Assembly (NCBI GenBank): GCA_012932865.1
Contig: SAXG01000070.1
Span: 155,529-219,528 of the forward strand
Length of the DNA: 64,000 nucleotides
Direction: 5' to 3'
From: Amylostereum areolatum
Lineage: Eukaryota > Basidiomycota > Agaricomycetes > Russulales > Stereaceae
In this document: in pieces, positions 1 to 10,883 of the stretch
How positions within the stretch are numbered: the first letter of the stretch is position 1
Layout of the letters: every line of letters begins with the position of its first letter
Notes under the pieces: model-generated
Told to the model about the DNA's origin: nothing
What the model saw: the letters and a program-made list of their open reading frames with translations, nothing else
The model's database searches: none
Position numbers and translations under genes: made by a program

Positions 1-446
1 AATCCAATCAGGGGGGGTGGGAGCGACGCGGTCATCGTGACCGAAGCGACAAAACACGTCCGTGTTGCTGCACAAACATTGCTTTGGAGGAAAATTGATT
101 TGAATTTGTTTTCTGATATACAAAGTAAAAGGTATAAGTAGGGCTGTGCCATGGAGGCTACTTTGACGCTAACGGCGGTGCGTAGAGGTGCCATAGAGAG
201 TGGGAAGGTATGACGGTGGCCAAGTACGTGGTGGAGGTCAAGACGAAGAGCGACGCGGCGACCCGGCCGACGCGCAAGCCTAGGATGACGCAAGCAGCCA
301 CGTGCATTTGTCAACGCGACCTGTCACGTGTCGCGTTACGATGACGTGGCTGTTGTCCCACAACCAATCAGAAAGCTCACTTGTCTCGCGGTTTGTGTCG
401 TGACGTGACGCAGCGCTCCACCGCGTCTCTCTTTGTATTAAAGGAT
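1..446. repeat. Direct repeat copy 1 (LTR-like), cut by window start
   Basis: This segment is base-for-base the same, as far as I can read, as 49765-50210, in the same orientation. Similarity stops abruptly after AAAGGAT in both copies. It holds CCAATCA boxes, CACGTG-like motifs, a TATAAGTAG and a terminal TATTAAAGG. In this copy a CT-rich stretch follows, as downstream of the TATA box in many fungal LTRs. The left end lies outside the window, so element type and target-site duplication cannot be fixed. It could instead be a segmental duplication. Confidence 0.85.
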
Positions 447-1244
447 GAGTCGGTCGACTCACGCTTAAGTTCTTTCTCCGCACCTCCTCTTGCTTCTCAC
501 TTCCAAGTTCTCACTCTATTTGGCCTACTGGATTCTAATTATGTGCGTCAGCCTTTCCATCATTCCCAACGTAACGTACCCCGACAACTTCGTCAGTGTT
601 GATAAACTTCATGTCACTTTGACCGATGACTCGAAACCCCTGGGTTTCAGTTGGATCCGGGGTCATCAAGTTCTTATATAATACCTCACTACTGACAAGT
701 CCGCACTGTCGAGCGTGCCATACATTAAAGACGTTTGACCCTCTACCCATAGCCACGGTCAATAGAAGGCGGCAAACCAACCATTGCATGTGGAAGCGGT
801 GAGCTCGGCGGATACTTGTGAAGACTCGATAAGTGATATCCCATCATCGCCTCAGTCGACGCATCTTCCTTTCAACAATGATGTGATCGGAAAGTACAGT
901 GGATCGAGCAAGTATGTGGTTAAAGATGGCATTCCAACCGTTTCGCTGATTGCAGGCCCCTTTTACGGTTTCTACGCTCCAGGGACCTTTCCTTCTATTG
1001 GAGTACGACAAACACTGGATGGAGTAGAACCAACCTCTCCCAGTTATACTCACGCCTTCTTTAGAATGATGCTGTAGACAGCAGAGCTCCCCGGTGATAT
1101 GATCAGTCCGTGTTGTTTGTCCTCGTTGCAAGAACAAGTTTAAACTTAGATTCAGGGCATCGATGAGTCGACTTTGCGCCGACGACCATACCAACATCCC
1201 ATAACTACTCTCACCAAAGGGTCCCATGAGCATGGGACTCTACC
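447..1244. other. Intergenic, no gene recognised
   Basis: About 0.8 kb between the repeat and STE3 receptor 1. A 97-codon open frame on the + strand (784-1077) resembles nothing I know and has no CaaX ending. The block probably holds the end of the repeat element and the receptor promoter. Confidence 0.5.
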
Positions 1245-2788
1245 ATGGATCCGACCTACCCCAGCATCCCTGTCGTGGCCCTCATCTCGGCGCTACTCAT
1301 GCTACTCACCATTCTTACCAGTGTACGCCAAACTTGGAACACTGGCGTGCTCATGTTATGCACCTGGCTGTTCTTCAGCGACTTCATACAAGGTGTTGAG
1401 GCCATAATCTGGTCGCGCGATGCGAAGAACAGGGCACCCGTGTGGTGCGATATCTGTGCGTTCTCCCTGAATAAACTATTATCAATAACTCAGTCCAACG
1501 CAACACAGCCAGTCACCTCGGCCTTGCTGTTGGCACGGCCGTTCCAGCTTGCTCCCTGGTCATCACCCGTCGATTGTGCGATATCTCCCGCCTAAGGGCA
1601 ATAGGTGCGCCCAGCAAGCGCGAGGTTGGTTATACTTTTCGGACCGTCATCACTGCATCACTTCATATGTAATGCAGAGACGCGTCCAACTCTTTTTGGA
1701 CTTGTTCATTGGGATTGGCATTCCGATTATTGTCATGGGCCCCCTTTGTGAGGCGTACATTTGCGTGCCCTTCCATTGTGCATCATCTAACACCTTCATG
1801 CAGATTATGTCGTTCAAACCAATCGATTTCAAGTCGTAGAGCAAATTGGCTGCGCGAACGCCATTGTATGGTCTGGGATGTCGACCATTCTCATCGATGC
1901 GTGGCCTGTCATCTTTCCCCTTCTCTCCGCAATATTATATTGCCGTATGCCCCGTCTTCGATGCCACAAGCTATGTGCTTACACAGATTACAGCGAGGAT
2001 CGTATGGACATTTTACCGTCACCGGAGAGAGGTTGACGCATTTCTTCGCAGCAACGGCTCCATCGACCGTGTGAGATACTTTCGTGTCTTGGCCGTTGGC
2101 TGCCTCGACATTCTTTTCACCCTTCCGAGTGGTGTCTTAATCCTCCTTCTCGACATCGCGCAGGGCGTCAAGGACGGATCCTACTCCTTTTATCCGGGGT
2201 GGAAATCCATCCACCAAGACTGGGCCCCAGTATCCATATCTGCCGCTGAATGGCACGTCGACTTCTGGCTCCGCTTTCAACTTATATTCCAAGGATGGCT
2301 CTACCTTGTCCTTTCCATCCTCATCTTCGCAATATTCGGCCTCACAGAGGAAGCCCGCGCAACGTACCGCGGCCGGTTCTGGTCCGCGGCCGGTCTGTTC
2401 CATTTCAAACCTATCGTACACGAAAGCCTGCCAGATATGAAGTTTGATCGTCCACCCCGTCGGGTGCCCCCTCTCGGGTACATCGCATTCTATCTGTGCG
2501 TTGCGTTTCTAGTACTGATGCGATTCACGCAGACATAGCCTGTCCATGCTGGAGTCAAACATGATGGACAGCACAGATCTTACAACCTCGATATGGCCAC
2601 CTGGCGAGGGAGGTTTGGCGGACGACGTCATCGAGATCGCGCATGAGGATCACAGCCGCTCGGAGAATGATTCGGAAGACGTTGACACGCTCACTGAGCA
2701 AGCCCGGAACGCAGATGAGGCGGAAGGAGATGTGGTGAAGGAAAAAGTGGAAACCGTCTTGGACATTCAGGGAGCGTCCGCATATTAG
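1245..2788 (+). CDS. STE3: STE3-type pheromone receptor 1
   Basis: Seven-transmembrane G-protein-coupled receptor of the fungal STE3 (GPCR class D) family, which binds lipidated mating pheromone at the plasma membrane. My exon model is 1245-1455, 1509-1624, 1678-1747, 1804-1944, 1994-2477 and 2533-2788; all junctions are GT-AG and stay in frame, giving about 425 residues. It starts MDPTYPSIPVVALISALL (first membrane segment). Family signs are the WCDI segment ending exon 1, the RRL segment after helix 3, the FYPGW loop and the EARATYRGRFW stretch after the last helix, followed by an acidic Ser-rich cytoplasmic tail. The first four exons have exactly the lengths seen in receptor 2. Family call is firm; whether it specifies mating type or is a non-mating paralogue cannot be told from sequence. 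Confidence 0.93.
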
Positions 2789-3316
2789 CCTGCAAGCGCA
2801 CCATTCTCGTAGATTTGGGATTTCTTGTAGAGCAATTTACTATCCAAAACAGCATCTTTCAAGCTCCCCCTATGGATAGGACTTCCCTGGTCAGCCGTCC
2901 TTCACGCGATTGACCCTTACATTCTGCCTTCATTCTGCCTTCGATGTGACTGGTCACTGTTCCCGCATTGGGGAGCTGAGAAGACGATGACGTTGACCGT
3001 TGGGGGAAAGAACTCGAGGACTCGGTGGCATAGCTTGGACCATAGCTGACTTGCTTCGTGGTTAGCTGACGGTAGCCAAGGGTAGCCAGTGCGTGATCTG
3101 ACAGTCGAACGAAACCGGTATCTTACTGAGTTATTCCGAGAGTTGCCGAGGGGAAGATGTTGGGTAAGTATGTAGATGATAAAGCTTGAAGCGTGTGACG
3201 GCGGCCACCGTGTGGGGATTGCCACTGAGGAATCTGGGGATTGAGGTATATATTCAAATTCTATGACGTCAGCACGATGACGGACCGCCCGTTGCGGAAA
3301 CGACTTCCTCCTCGCC
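2789..3316. other. Intergenic, no gene recognised
   Basis: Separates receptor 1 from AP-2 sigma. I searched both strands for short ORFs ending in Cys-aliphatic-aliphatic-X and saw none. Confidence 0.5.
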
Positions 3317-4022
3317 ATGATCAGGTTCATTCTCGTCCAGGTCATTCATCTTCACCTTCTCTCCTGTGAACATCATTTTCTCACGCTGGCATAGAACCGA
3401 CAAGGAAAAACTCGTCTCTCCAAGTGGTATGTTCCCTACGATGACGAGGAAAAGGTGCGTATTGCGAGTCCCACGCCGTCGCAACCGCTGACCGCGACTT
3501 CTGGACGACGCGTGCTATAGGTTCGTTTGCGTGGGGAGGTGCATAGGCTAGTCGCTCCGAGAGATCAGAAATACCAGTCTAACTTTGTGGAGGTACGTCT
3601 CTCGCGATCTGCTTTCTGTGCTGTCTTGACCGAACCCATCGCAGTTTCGGAATTACAAGGTGGTGTACCGGCGATATGCTGGTTTGTTCTTCTGCGTGTG
3701 CGTGGATGCGAACGACAACGAGCTCGCATACTTGGAAGCAATCCATCTTTTCGTGGAAATCCTGGGTGCGTGATCCGTCGTTGATGGATTTCCCAACTTC
3801 TTACGTCCCGCCCAGACTCGTTCTTCGACAACGTCTGCGAGCTCGACCTCGTTTTCAACTTCTATAAGGTGCGCGATCATTCTGACGCACACGAACTTCC
3901 GTTTAATCCATTGGTTCCAGGTATATGCCATCTTGGACGAGATATTCCTCGCAGGCGAGATTGAAGAGACCAGCAAGGACGTCGTGCTCGCCCGCCTTGA
4001 AGAGCTGGAAAAGTTAGAGTGA
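3317..4022 (+). CDS. APS2: AP-2 complex subunit sigma
   Basis: Small chain of the AP-2 clathrin adaptor, which works in endocytosis at the plasma membrane. Exons 3317-3340, 3395-3454, 3521-3592, 3645-3765, 3816-3868 and 3921-4022 join to 432 nt, or 143 residues, the usual size of sigma-2. The protein starts [20 protein letters not shown], has [16 protein letters not shown] in the centre and ends EELEKLE, all typical of the longin-fold sigma chain. The first intron has a slightly unusual GTCATT donor; the others are standard. It is an ordinary housekeeping gene lying between the two receptors and on their strand. Confidence 0.96.
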
Positions 4023-5652
4023 CAGAACTTTTGACCCTATCCAAGCCTGTACCACCATCTCTGGTCTGTTCTCCCGCTTTTTTACCGTGCTTTCCCTCGC
4101 TGTAATGCATAGCATATCTTTGTTCTCTTCTTGCACAAATGAAATATCACGGGATCCCACCTTGTTCCGATTTTATCTGCCCATATACCCCCTCCCCCCA
4201 CTTTTCATCTGTCCAAGCCACTATCCCTCAATGGTCTCCTTGCTTTACCCCCAATCTCTACCTCCACATCAACAACCGACAACACCTTGGTGCGTCCACC
4301 CATGTAATTTGTTTGGCTGCCTGACTAACGTTCGTCCGGCAGTTTCATCGATCACTCCGCGAACTTGAACTTGCCTCCACCTCCGCGTTGGCCTCCTGAA
4401 ACCCCTGGCGTCGGAAAAGACGCAATCGTGACCTCGAGGAGGGAAAATATACGGACAGGCGAAGGGAATATCGGAGTATCGCGTAAGTACGTGATCGTAG
4501 GGTCTATGACAACACTGACAGACCTTGCCATAGTCGGTCTATCAGATTATTTCCCTCCATCTCATGTATCAATTCATGCAAGTACAATGGGAAGATCTAG
4601 ACCATTACACGCAAGATATCACTGAGTTAACTCTGGGATCATTCCTGGTCATCAATGTGCTCGACACGACCTATCCGTATGGTCTTTACGCTTCCGTCGT
4701 TGTTGCCATGCGGTTGCCGTGGTAGGTTGCAACGCCTTCAACGTCACAATTAAAGCGAATTTCATCCTGCGGTCTGGGTCCACGCACGGCTACGCGACGT
4801 TTCCGCGGGCGAGACGGGAGCATCGAACGGGATGAGCACGCTGGAGGGTATTAGGCGGACTCCGCGGCAAAAGCTCATTCAACTCTCGAGGAGGACTTCG
4901 CCACTGCCGATGGGATAGAGGACGGACGCTGGAAAGACGGGAAAAGACGCCTGCGTGGGTAAGCTCAGTGATGATTGGGGCGAGAGGTTCGAGCGACATG
5001 GTGGACGGAGTCGGAAGAGACCAGGTGTGTGGGGAGGACTTGGTCGTTGATAAAATCGAAACTTAAGACTCCAGATTGCCACGTGCGCGCCTGTCGAGAT
5101 CCGACAGGCGCTCGTGAACTTGTCCGCTCCATCCATGATCGGAGTACTGGCTGTACTCAACTCCTCCTGATTCCACCTCGTGAACAACTCGACGTCTTGG
5201 TGGCCATACTGGGTGCCTCCAAGTCGTCCTTGTCCTGCGAATCACCGAAATTCTTCGCATGGGACCGGACGCCATGCGTGCTTGTACGCCTGGTTTTCTG
5301 ATGTTGCTGAAACACCCAGTCGTTGCACCAGAGGCGATTTGTTCGCACGCAATGCCGGTTCGCGATCACCGCTCAAGGCGCGTTATAGCACTTTCAACTG
5401 CCAAAATTCCCTTAACATTCCCAAAGGCTGTTACCAATGGCCCAATACCAGTAAGTCAACTACTCTAAGAAACTTCATAACCCGGTGGCAGAACACGTCG
5501 CACGCGGGTGTGGAACTCATGGCTTATTGTCAGCTCTTCTCTTTCCTAAGTCACTAACGAGGAGCCCTTTCCATCATTGGATGCCATGGCCGAACGGAGA
5601 GAGGGACATATAAGAGACATACTTCTCGTTGGTTCTCTAGCATCTGCGAGTC
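4023..5652. other. Unassigned block, possible decayed gene
   Basis: No intact gene could be built. Several + strand stretches look protein-like: around 4560-4720 (a frame reading QVQWEDLDHYTQDITELTLG), around 4760-5030 (a frame with GMSTLEGIRRTPRQ, interrupted by a stop) and around 5080-5170 (APVEIRQALVNLSAPSMIGV). GT-AG pairs exist between them, but stops remain in every combination I tried. I do not recognise a family. It may be a multi-exon gene I failed to assemble or a decaying one. Confidence 0.35.
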
Positions 5653-7056
5653 ATGGACCCCACCTATCCCGCCGTTCCCGTCGTCAATCTGCTCGCGGCA
5701 TTCTTTGCTTTTTTGGCCCTCCTCACGAGCGTGCGCCAGTCGTGGAATGTCGGGCTACTCATGCTTTGTCTATGGCTTCTTTCCGTCACCCTCATCGATG
5801 GAGTCGAGGGTCTTGTTTGGTCCAGCGACAGCGACAACAAAGCCCCCGTTTGGTGCGATATCTGTGCGTCTCTCCTATATTCTTCCAGGCCTATCCTTAA
5901 GTGAAGTATTGTTTGCGTCTGCAGCCAGTCATTTCGACGTAGGCGTCTCGGTCGGAGTTCCTGCTTGCTCGTTGGCCATCAGCCGTCGTCTTTACAACAT
6001 AGTCTGCTTGCGAACAATGGGCGCACAGAGCGACCGTGAAGTTAGCCGCGATTTTTACTTTCTACTATGCTACGTCGCTTACAATTACTGCTTAGAAACG
6101 GAACCAGCTCCTGCTCGATCTATTCATCGGACTCGGGTTCCCAGTCCTCGTCATGGGCCCATTCTGTATGGCTGCCTTCACTGTCTTCTAAAGGCCTTAC
6201 ACCGTTGACCATCGCTCTCAAAGATTACATCGTCCAATCCTACCGGTTCGAAATCATTGAGGAGGTCGGCTGCGGATCAACCTTGATTGCATCCGGTTTG
6301 ACCGTTGTACTCGTGAATAGCTGGCCGATTGTCTTTCCACTGATATCCGTTGTTTTTTACTGCCGTACGTATACTGCACCTGATAGAGGGTCCCCCGAGC
6401 TGACCGCACCGTTCAGCCCGGATACTGTGGGTCTTCTACCGCCACCATAAGGATGTCAACGACTTCCTTAGTAGCAACGCCTCCGACGTCGACCGCACCA
6501 AGTATTTCCGCATCCTCGCCGTCAGCTGCTTCGACATCTTCTTCACACTCCCCACCGGCGCGGTGGTGCTCCTCCAGAGTCTTCTGAGCCAGAAGATCCC
6601 GTTCTATCCGGGATGGAACGTCGTCCACCACCCATGGGGTCCCGTTTCTATCTCCGCGGACGAGTGGCGGTCGCAGTTTTGGTTTCGCTTCGCTATCATA
6701 TACAACCAGTGGCAGTATCCGGTCCTTGCGATCGTCGTGTTTGCGTTGTTCGGTCTCACGGGCGAAGCGCGGGCTGCGTATCGCTGCTGGTTCTGGACGT
6801 GGGCCGGCTTTTTCGGTGTGCGGCCTGCTGTTGGGGAGGACGTTCCCTCCATGGAATTTGGCACAGTTGACCTGCGGTGCGTCTCGTCTGGCGATCATCG
6901 TACCGCAATTCTCTCGCCTGTTGTGCATGCTCACACCTCAGGGATAGCATGTCATTGTCTATACCGGCGCCAAGCACAGACGACGATCTGGCCATGATGC
7001 ACTCGAAGCAAGAGAATAAGGAGCACAGGCGAGTTGATGTCCGCGAGCTAGCGTGA
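5653..7056 (+). CDS. STE3: STE3-type pheromone receptor 2
   Basis: Second STE3-family receptor. Exons 5653-5863, 5925-6040, 6096-6165, 6224-6364, 6417-6876 and 6942-7056 keep frame and give about 370 residues. Exons 1-4 are 211, 116, 70 and 141 nt, identical to receptor 1, so the two share a duplicated gene structure. It starts MDPTYPAVPVVNLLAAFF; WCDI ends exon 1, RRLYNI follows helix 3, the loop reads FYPGWNVVHHPWGPVS, and GEARAAYRCWFW follows the last helix. The cytoplasmic tail is shorter than in receptor 1 and rich in charged residues. Sequence divergence from receptor 1 is high apart from these motifs, so this is an old duplication. Confidence 0.93.
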
Positions 7057-7263
7057 CAGAGCAGGTTGAAGGAGCACGGGGCCGGTGAGGGAAACTGGCC
7101 GGTATGAGATCGCCCTTACAGTGTCCTTGTCAGCTTCCACTCTGTGGCACGTCACCCAAATGATAATTCGGTGCATTATCAGAACAAGTGCATAGTTAAC
7201 AGCGACAGGGTACGGCTACATTCTCAAAAGATTCTCAAAAGATACAGCATATATGATACGGAT

Positions 7264-8131
7264 CTACTTGTCCACGACCAGCTTGTCCCTCACTCGCATC
7301 AAAGCCTTTCCAAGCTCATTTCTCCCCGATCCATCCTTGCCGATGCCCCAAAACACGTCGTCCTGCCAACGTCCCAGTCAATTCCCTTATTCGTCCTCTT
7401 CAGAAAAGATACTCACCGGACTGTCCTCGATCAACTCCCTGCCCGCTGTGTCCACCAGCGAAGCCCTCAAATCCGGGTGCTGCTCGAACTTGAGCGTGAG
7501 GACGAAGTCCATTATGGAGATGTTGATGTCGAACCAGTCGGAGCGCTGAAGACGGCGGAGACGGTTTGCTTCTTGCCGCGCGAGGCTTGCGGAGGATTGG
7601 TTGCGGATCGTCGAAGCGAGCTCGGGGTGGTGTGGGAGGAATTTATGGGTTTGAAAGACTACATTTTGTCAAGCGGGTGAGGAAGGAGACTTATACTAAC
7701 AGAATAATCGACGTACGGTGCTCCGCGGTGGGGTATTTCTGGCCGTGATACTCGATGGCGTGGTGGGAGAAGTTGGTGAATCTGTGATGGCGGGGCGGGG
7801 CAGGTAACTGGGTATTTAGCGCTGGCCTTCAGCGGTTTATGAGGGTGTACGTACTCGTAGTATGGCTTGTCACGATCATAGAAGTAGATCGGGCTATTCT
7901 CTGGAGAAACCGAGGAAGACCCCAGTCAGCATGCATAGGACTGTCGAGAAGCAACATAAGTTACTGGCCTGTTACGGGCGGTGCCTCCTCCTCGTCGACG
8001 TCCATAGGAACATGTCGACCGCTAGTCTTGTCAGCACGCTGTCGGCGTTTGGATGAGCGGGATTGCTCCCCAAACCCAACCCAGGTGAATATGGACAACA
8101 TGAAGGAAGGCATGGTGGTGGTCGTTGTCTA
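7264..8131 (-). CDS. NADAR-domain protein 1
   Basis: NADAR (YbiA/DUF1768-like) protein; bacterial members hydrolyse ADP-ribose from guanine or act on ribose-containing intermediates. Supported exons on the minus strand are 7855-7900, 7717-7781, 7417-7658 and 7264-7362, all in frame. They encode YYEFTNFSHHAIEYHG, then YPTAEHLFQTHKF, a helical middle, AGRELIEDSP, and the terminal FWGIGKDGSGRNELGKALM motif. The 5' part is not settled: an open frame starting MPSFMLSIF at 8131 would fit, but I could not join it in phase to the exon at 7900. Exon lengths 65 and 242 equal those of NADAR 2, showing close kinship. It is divergent from the PARP gene across about 280 bp. Confidence 0.82.
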
Positions 8132-8408
8132 ACGTCCGTCCTTCGCTGGCAGTCGAGCGGAGGAAGCGTGGGGGGAGGACGGCCAGCGCGTGTGCGTAGA
8201 CAGCCTGACAGGCGGGCGTCCTCGGTGCGAATCTCGAAAAGAATGCTAGAACCGTCGCCGCCTCGTGTCCCGAGGCATCCGAGCTCAAGCTCAAGACAGA
8301 GCAGGACAGTATATAAGTAGAAACGCCGGCGGTGCTTCTTTCCGTTCCCAGCGCCCTCTCCCCACGAGCCCATCGATCCAACGCGCACTCACCTCGTCGA
8401 GCATCGGG
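8132..8408. promoter_or_regulatory. Divergent NADAR 1 / PARP promoter region
   Basis: Only about 280 bp separate the tentative start of NADAR 1 from the PARP start, so the two probably share control sequences. A TATA box faces the PARP gene within it. No repeated operator-like motif was seen. Confidence 0.5.
8310..8317 (+). promoter_or_regulatory. TATA box of the PARP-like gene
   Basis: TATATAAG lies 92 bp before the start codon. Similar boxes lie 68 and 77 bp before the two downstream NADAR genes. Confidence 0.5.
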
Positions 8409-10379
8409 ATGTGTTCAGACACTTCGCGGAATGCTAGCACCCTCTGCGCCTACAAAGACTGCAAGAACACCGTCTGGCAGGACCCCGATGGGTCCTTCTC
8501 CTCGTATTGTGGGAATTCCCACAGGATGGCGATGGCGGAATTGAAGAACGTCGATGTTGGAGGTAATGCTGGAAATGGCCGCCGCGGACCTGCTCAAGCT
8601 CAGCAGCAGCTTTGCAAGGTCTGTTCCTGACCACGATCATCTCTCTTCACTCTCTCATCGCGTTCGCACCTAGCACTGCAAAACACGTCCAGTTTACCTC
8701 GAGAACGGAAAACGTGAGCCGTTCCCGAGTCCGAGTAGTTCACCATGGCTGACGAACGTAAGTAGCGCACCCATTTTGCGGTCGGCGATGCGCACAGGAA
8801 TTCGCTACCGGAGGGACCGAACGGGCATCTCGAGCTACCACACCCCCGCCACAGTACTCAAACCCAAGCCCTACGAGCTCCCCTGGGGCACCAACTCCCA
8901 AGTGCATCCTCGAGGGGTGTAACCGCAACGTCCACGTTGACCAAGGGGTCCCCACTCGGTTCTGTTCCCTTCGACATCGTAGGTGGGTTGTGGCGTTTCA
9001 CTGTTTCCAGACCACCTGTCTGATCCCATATCTGCTTGAAGGGCCGTGGTTCAAAATGGACAAATCGAGGGCTGTCTGCTGTAAGCACCGCTTTCACACA
9101 CACACATCCCTCATTGTCATGACTGGGCTTTTAGGTGTACCGAGCAACCCAAAGCTATCGTGAACGGAAAGCAATCTGATTTCTGCTCGAAAAAGTGCAG
9201 TAACGATGCCATCGGCAATGGTAAGTACGTTCCTACGTACCTGCGATATACTCCCTGCGAACCCACCTCCGCTATTCAGCTCCGGTTATCTTACAGCTAG
9301 ACTCGAACAGTGAACAATACAAAGATGGTGCGAGTGCTTCCTTTCGTATCACCCCGCGGCCTTACTTACTTTTGGGTGGTACTTAGTTATGGGACAATTC
9401 GAAAGCCAATGGAAACACCCTACGCCTATCGGAGGTCGTCACGCGTCAGTAGTCAAGGTAGACATATCTTCCCCACCTCTTCCTTTAACTACACTTCTTG
9501 ACCTGAACTTCCGGAACAGATATGGAAGATCGTAAGCACGAGGGATGCTCATGGAAGGTTCTCGCGATACCAGTGAGATCCGAGTTTCCGTTGTACCAAT
9601 AGCGTCGCTGACCTTGGGTCAGGCTTTCTGTCGAACGTAAGCGCAATTTACCGGGCGCAAACACGAAGCGTCGATGGCACGGTACCATCCGTAGCTGTCG
9701 ACTTGGGGACGCCGATAACGAGAATACGCTCTGCAACACTTTTCAGTGCTCGTTGTGTAGCATTATCCGCGTATGCTGATCTCCTAAGCCGGTTTCCTGG
9801 CTCATGCTGACCCCGATATTTTCCCAGACCTCATTCCAACTCGCCCATGTAGGGCAGCGTACCAATTTCGGAAGGTTTGGTGCAGGAATCTATACTTCGG
9901 CAACTTCTTCCAAGGTCCGCGTTTTTATTTTATCATTGTCATGCGCATTGTATCACTGACAAGGCTGGCAAACAATGCAGGCAAACGATTACGTGGCAGA
10001 ACGGGGTACCTCCTCGTACCGAGCATTGCTCTTGAACGACGTCGTGCTAGGAAAGACCGTCAAACTCACAACGGGGAATCCAACGCTGACTGAGGTAGCG
10101 TCGTCTTGTATACTCCGTGGACTTGTTAGACTGAAGGTTGCGGTTCAGCCCCCTCAAGATTGTGATTCCGTCATCGGGGAGCCAGGTGGCGATTTGAACT
10201 ACGACGAAAGCATTGGTTGGTGTCGTGCAGCCTGTGAAATTGTCTCATACTCATCAATATTATTGCAGTCTACAAGGTAGGACATCCAACGCTGTACGCC
10301 ACTCGAATGGTTCCTTACCCTCTTCCAGAACGAGGCTATACGTCCGGCGTTCCTTGTCATCTTCGACGCAGGTGTTTGA
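8409..10379 (+). CDS. PARP-type ADP-ribosyltransferase with Cys-rich N-terminus
   Basis: Predicted transferase of ADP-ribose from NAD+ to a protein or nucleic-acid target. Fourteen exons (8409-8618, 8674-8757, 8798-8982, 9042-9080, 9135-9220, 9280-9327, 9387-9457, 9520-9572, 9623-9770, 9828-9914, 9981-10094, 10149-10215, 10269-10276, 10329-10379) join in frame to 416 residues; exon 13 is only 8 nt. The N-terminal part has three Cys/His modules of the C-x4-C-x14/15-C-x3-H/C type (first at residues 13-38, the others in exons 3-5), probably zinc-binding. The C-terminal catalytic part has RRWHGT, then GRFGAGIYTSATSSKANDY, then NYDESIVY and a final EAIRPAFLVIFD strand. His, Tyr and Glu of the PARP H-Y-E triad are all present, so the enzyme may be active. 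Whether it makes mono- or poly-ADP-ribose is unknown. Confidence 0.92.
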
Positions 10380-10883
10380 ATCATGTCAAGAGTCAGAAAG
10401 ACACGAGGCCGCCAGTGCGGCTTCGCGTTTCTTGTTTGCTGTGCTCCGACCGAGTACGTATGTGTGCAGGTCTCGAGATGTACGATAACATGAAGTTGGG
10501 ATTCAATCGAGGAATTTTTCGTATCACAGTCACTACAGCTGTAGTCAGCTGTAGAACTACAGAAGCTCATCGCAACAGCGCACAAGACGAAAACTATTAA
10601 GCGAGCGCTTTTGCGGCTCGTCGACTGCACAGGCACGGTACGTGCTTCGTTAGAGTCCCTGGCCTCATCAGCTCACGCGCATACAGCTTCTTTCTCAATC
10701 GGTATAACAGGGACGTCCATCCGCACTAACTCGACGGACCCGATAAGCGTGAAGTGGGTCCCAGTGGTCGTCATAGCTTTTTGGCCCTCCGACAGAGTCG
10801 TCATTGGCCTATAAAACGTCTAGGGTTACCCCCTGCTAGCCGATCCATACTTCGCCGCCCCTTCTCCAGATCATCTCGTCAAC
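10380..10883. other. Intergenic: PARP 3' region and NADAR 2 promoter
   Basis: An open frame runs past the PARP stop in another phase (to 10600), but the spliced model ending at 10379 restores the conserved terminal strand, so I treat the rest as 3' UTR. The NADAR 2 TATA box lies at the right end. Confidence 0.5.
10810..10816 (+). promoter_or_regulatory. TATA box of NADAR 2
   Basis: TATAAAA 68 bp before the start codon. Confidence 0.45.

Noticed and set aside
4139..4324. 61-codon + frame ending CLAA, looking like a CaaX pheromone precursor
   Set aside because: The ending fits only loosely, the frame overlaps the 3' flank of AP-2 sigma, and it lacks the acidic propeptide and small-residue stretch before the cysteine usual in these precursors.
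4790..4999. Minus frame ending RLARGNVA near receptor 2, checked as a pheromone candidate
   Set aside because: No Cys at the fourth position from the end.
10307..10600. Open frame extending the PARP protein past 10379
   Set aside because: Splicing 10276 to 10329 restores the conserved EAIRPAFLVIFD final strand and a stop at 10379, so the longer frame is an artefact of reading through an intron.
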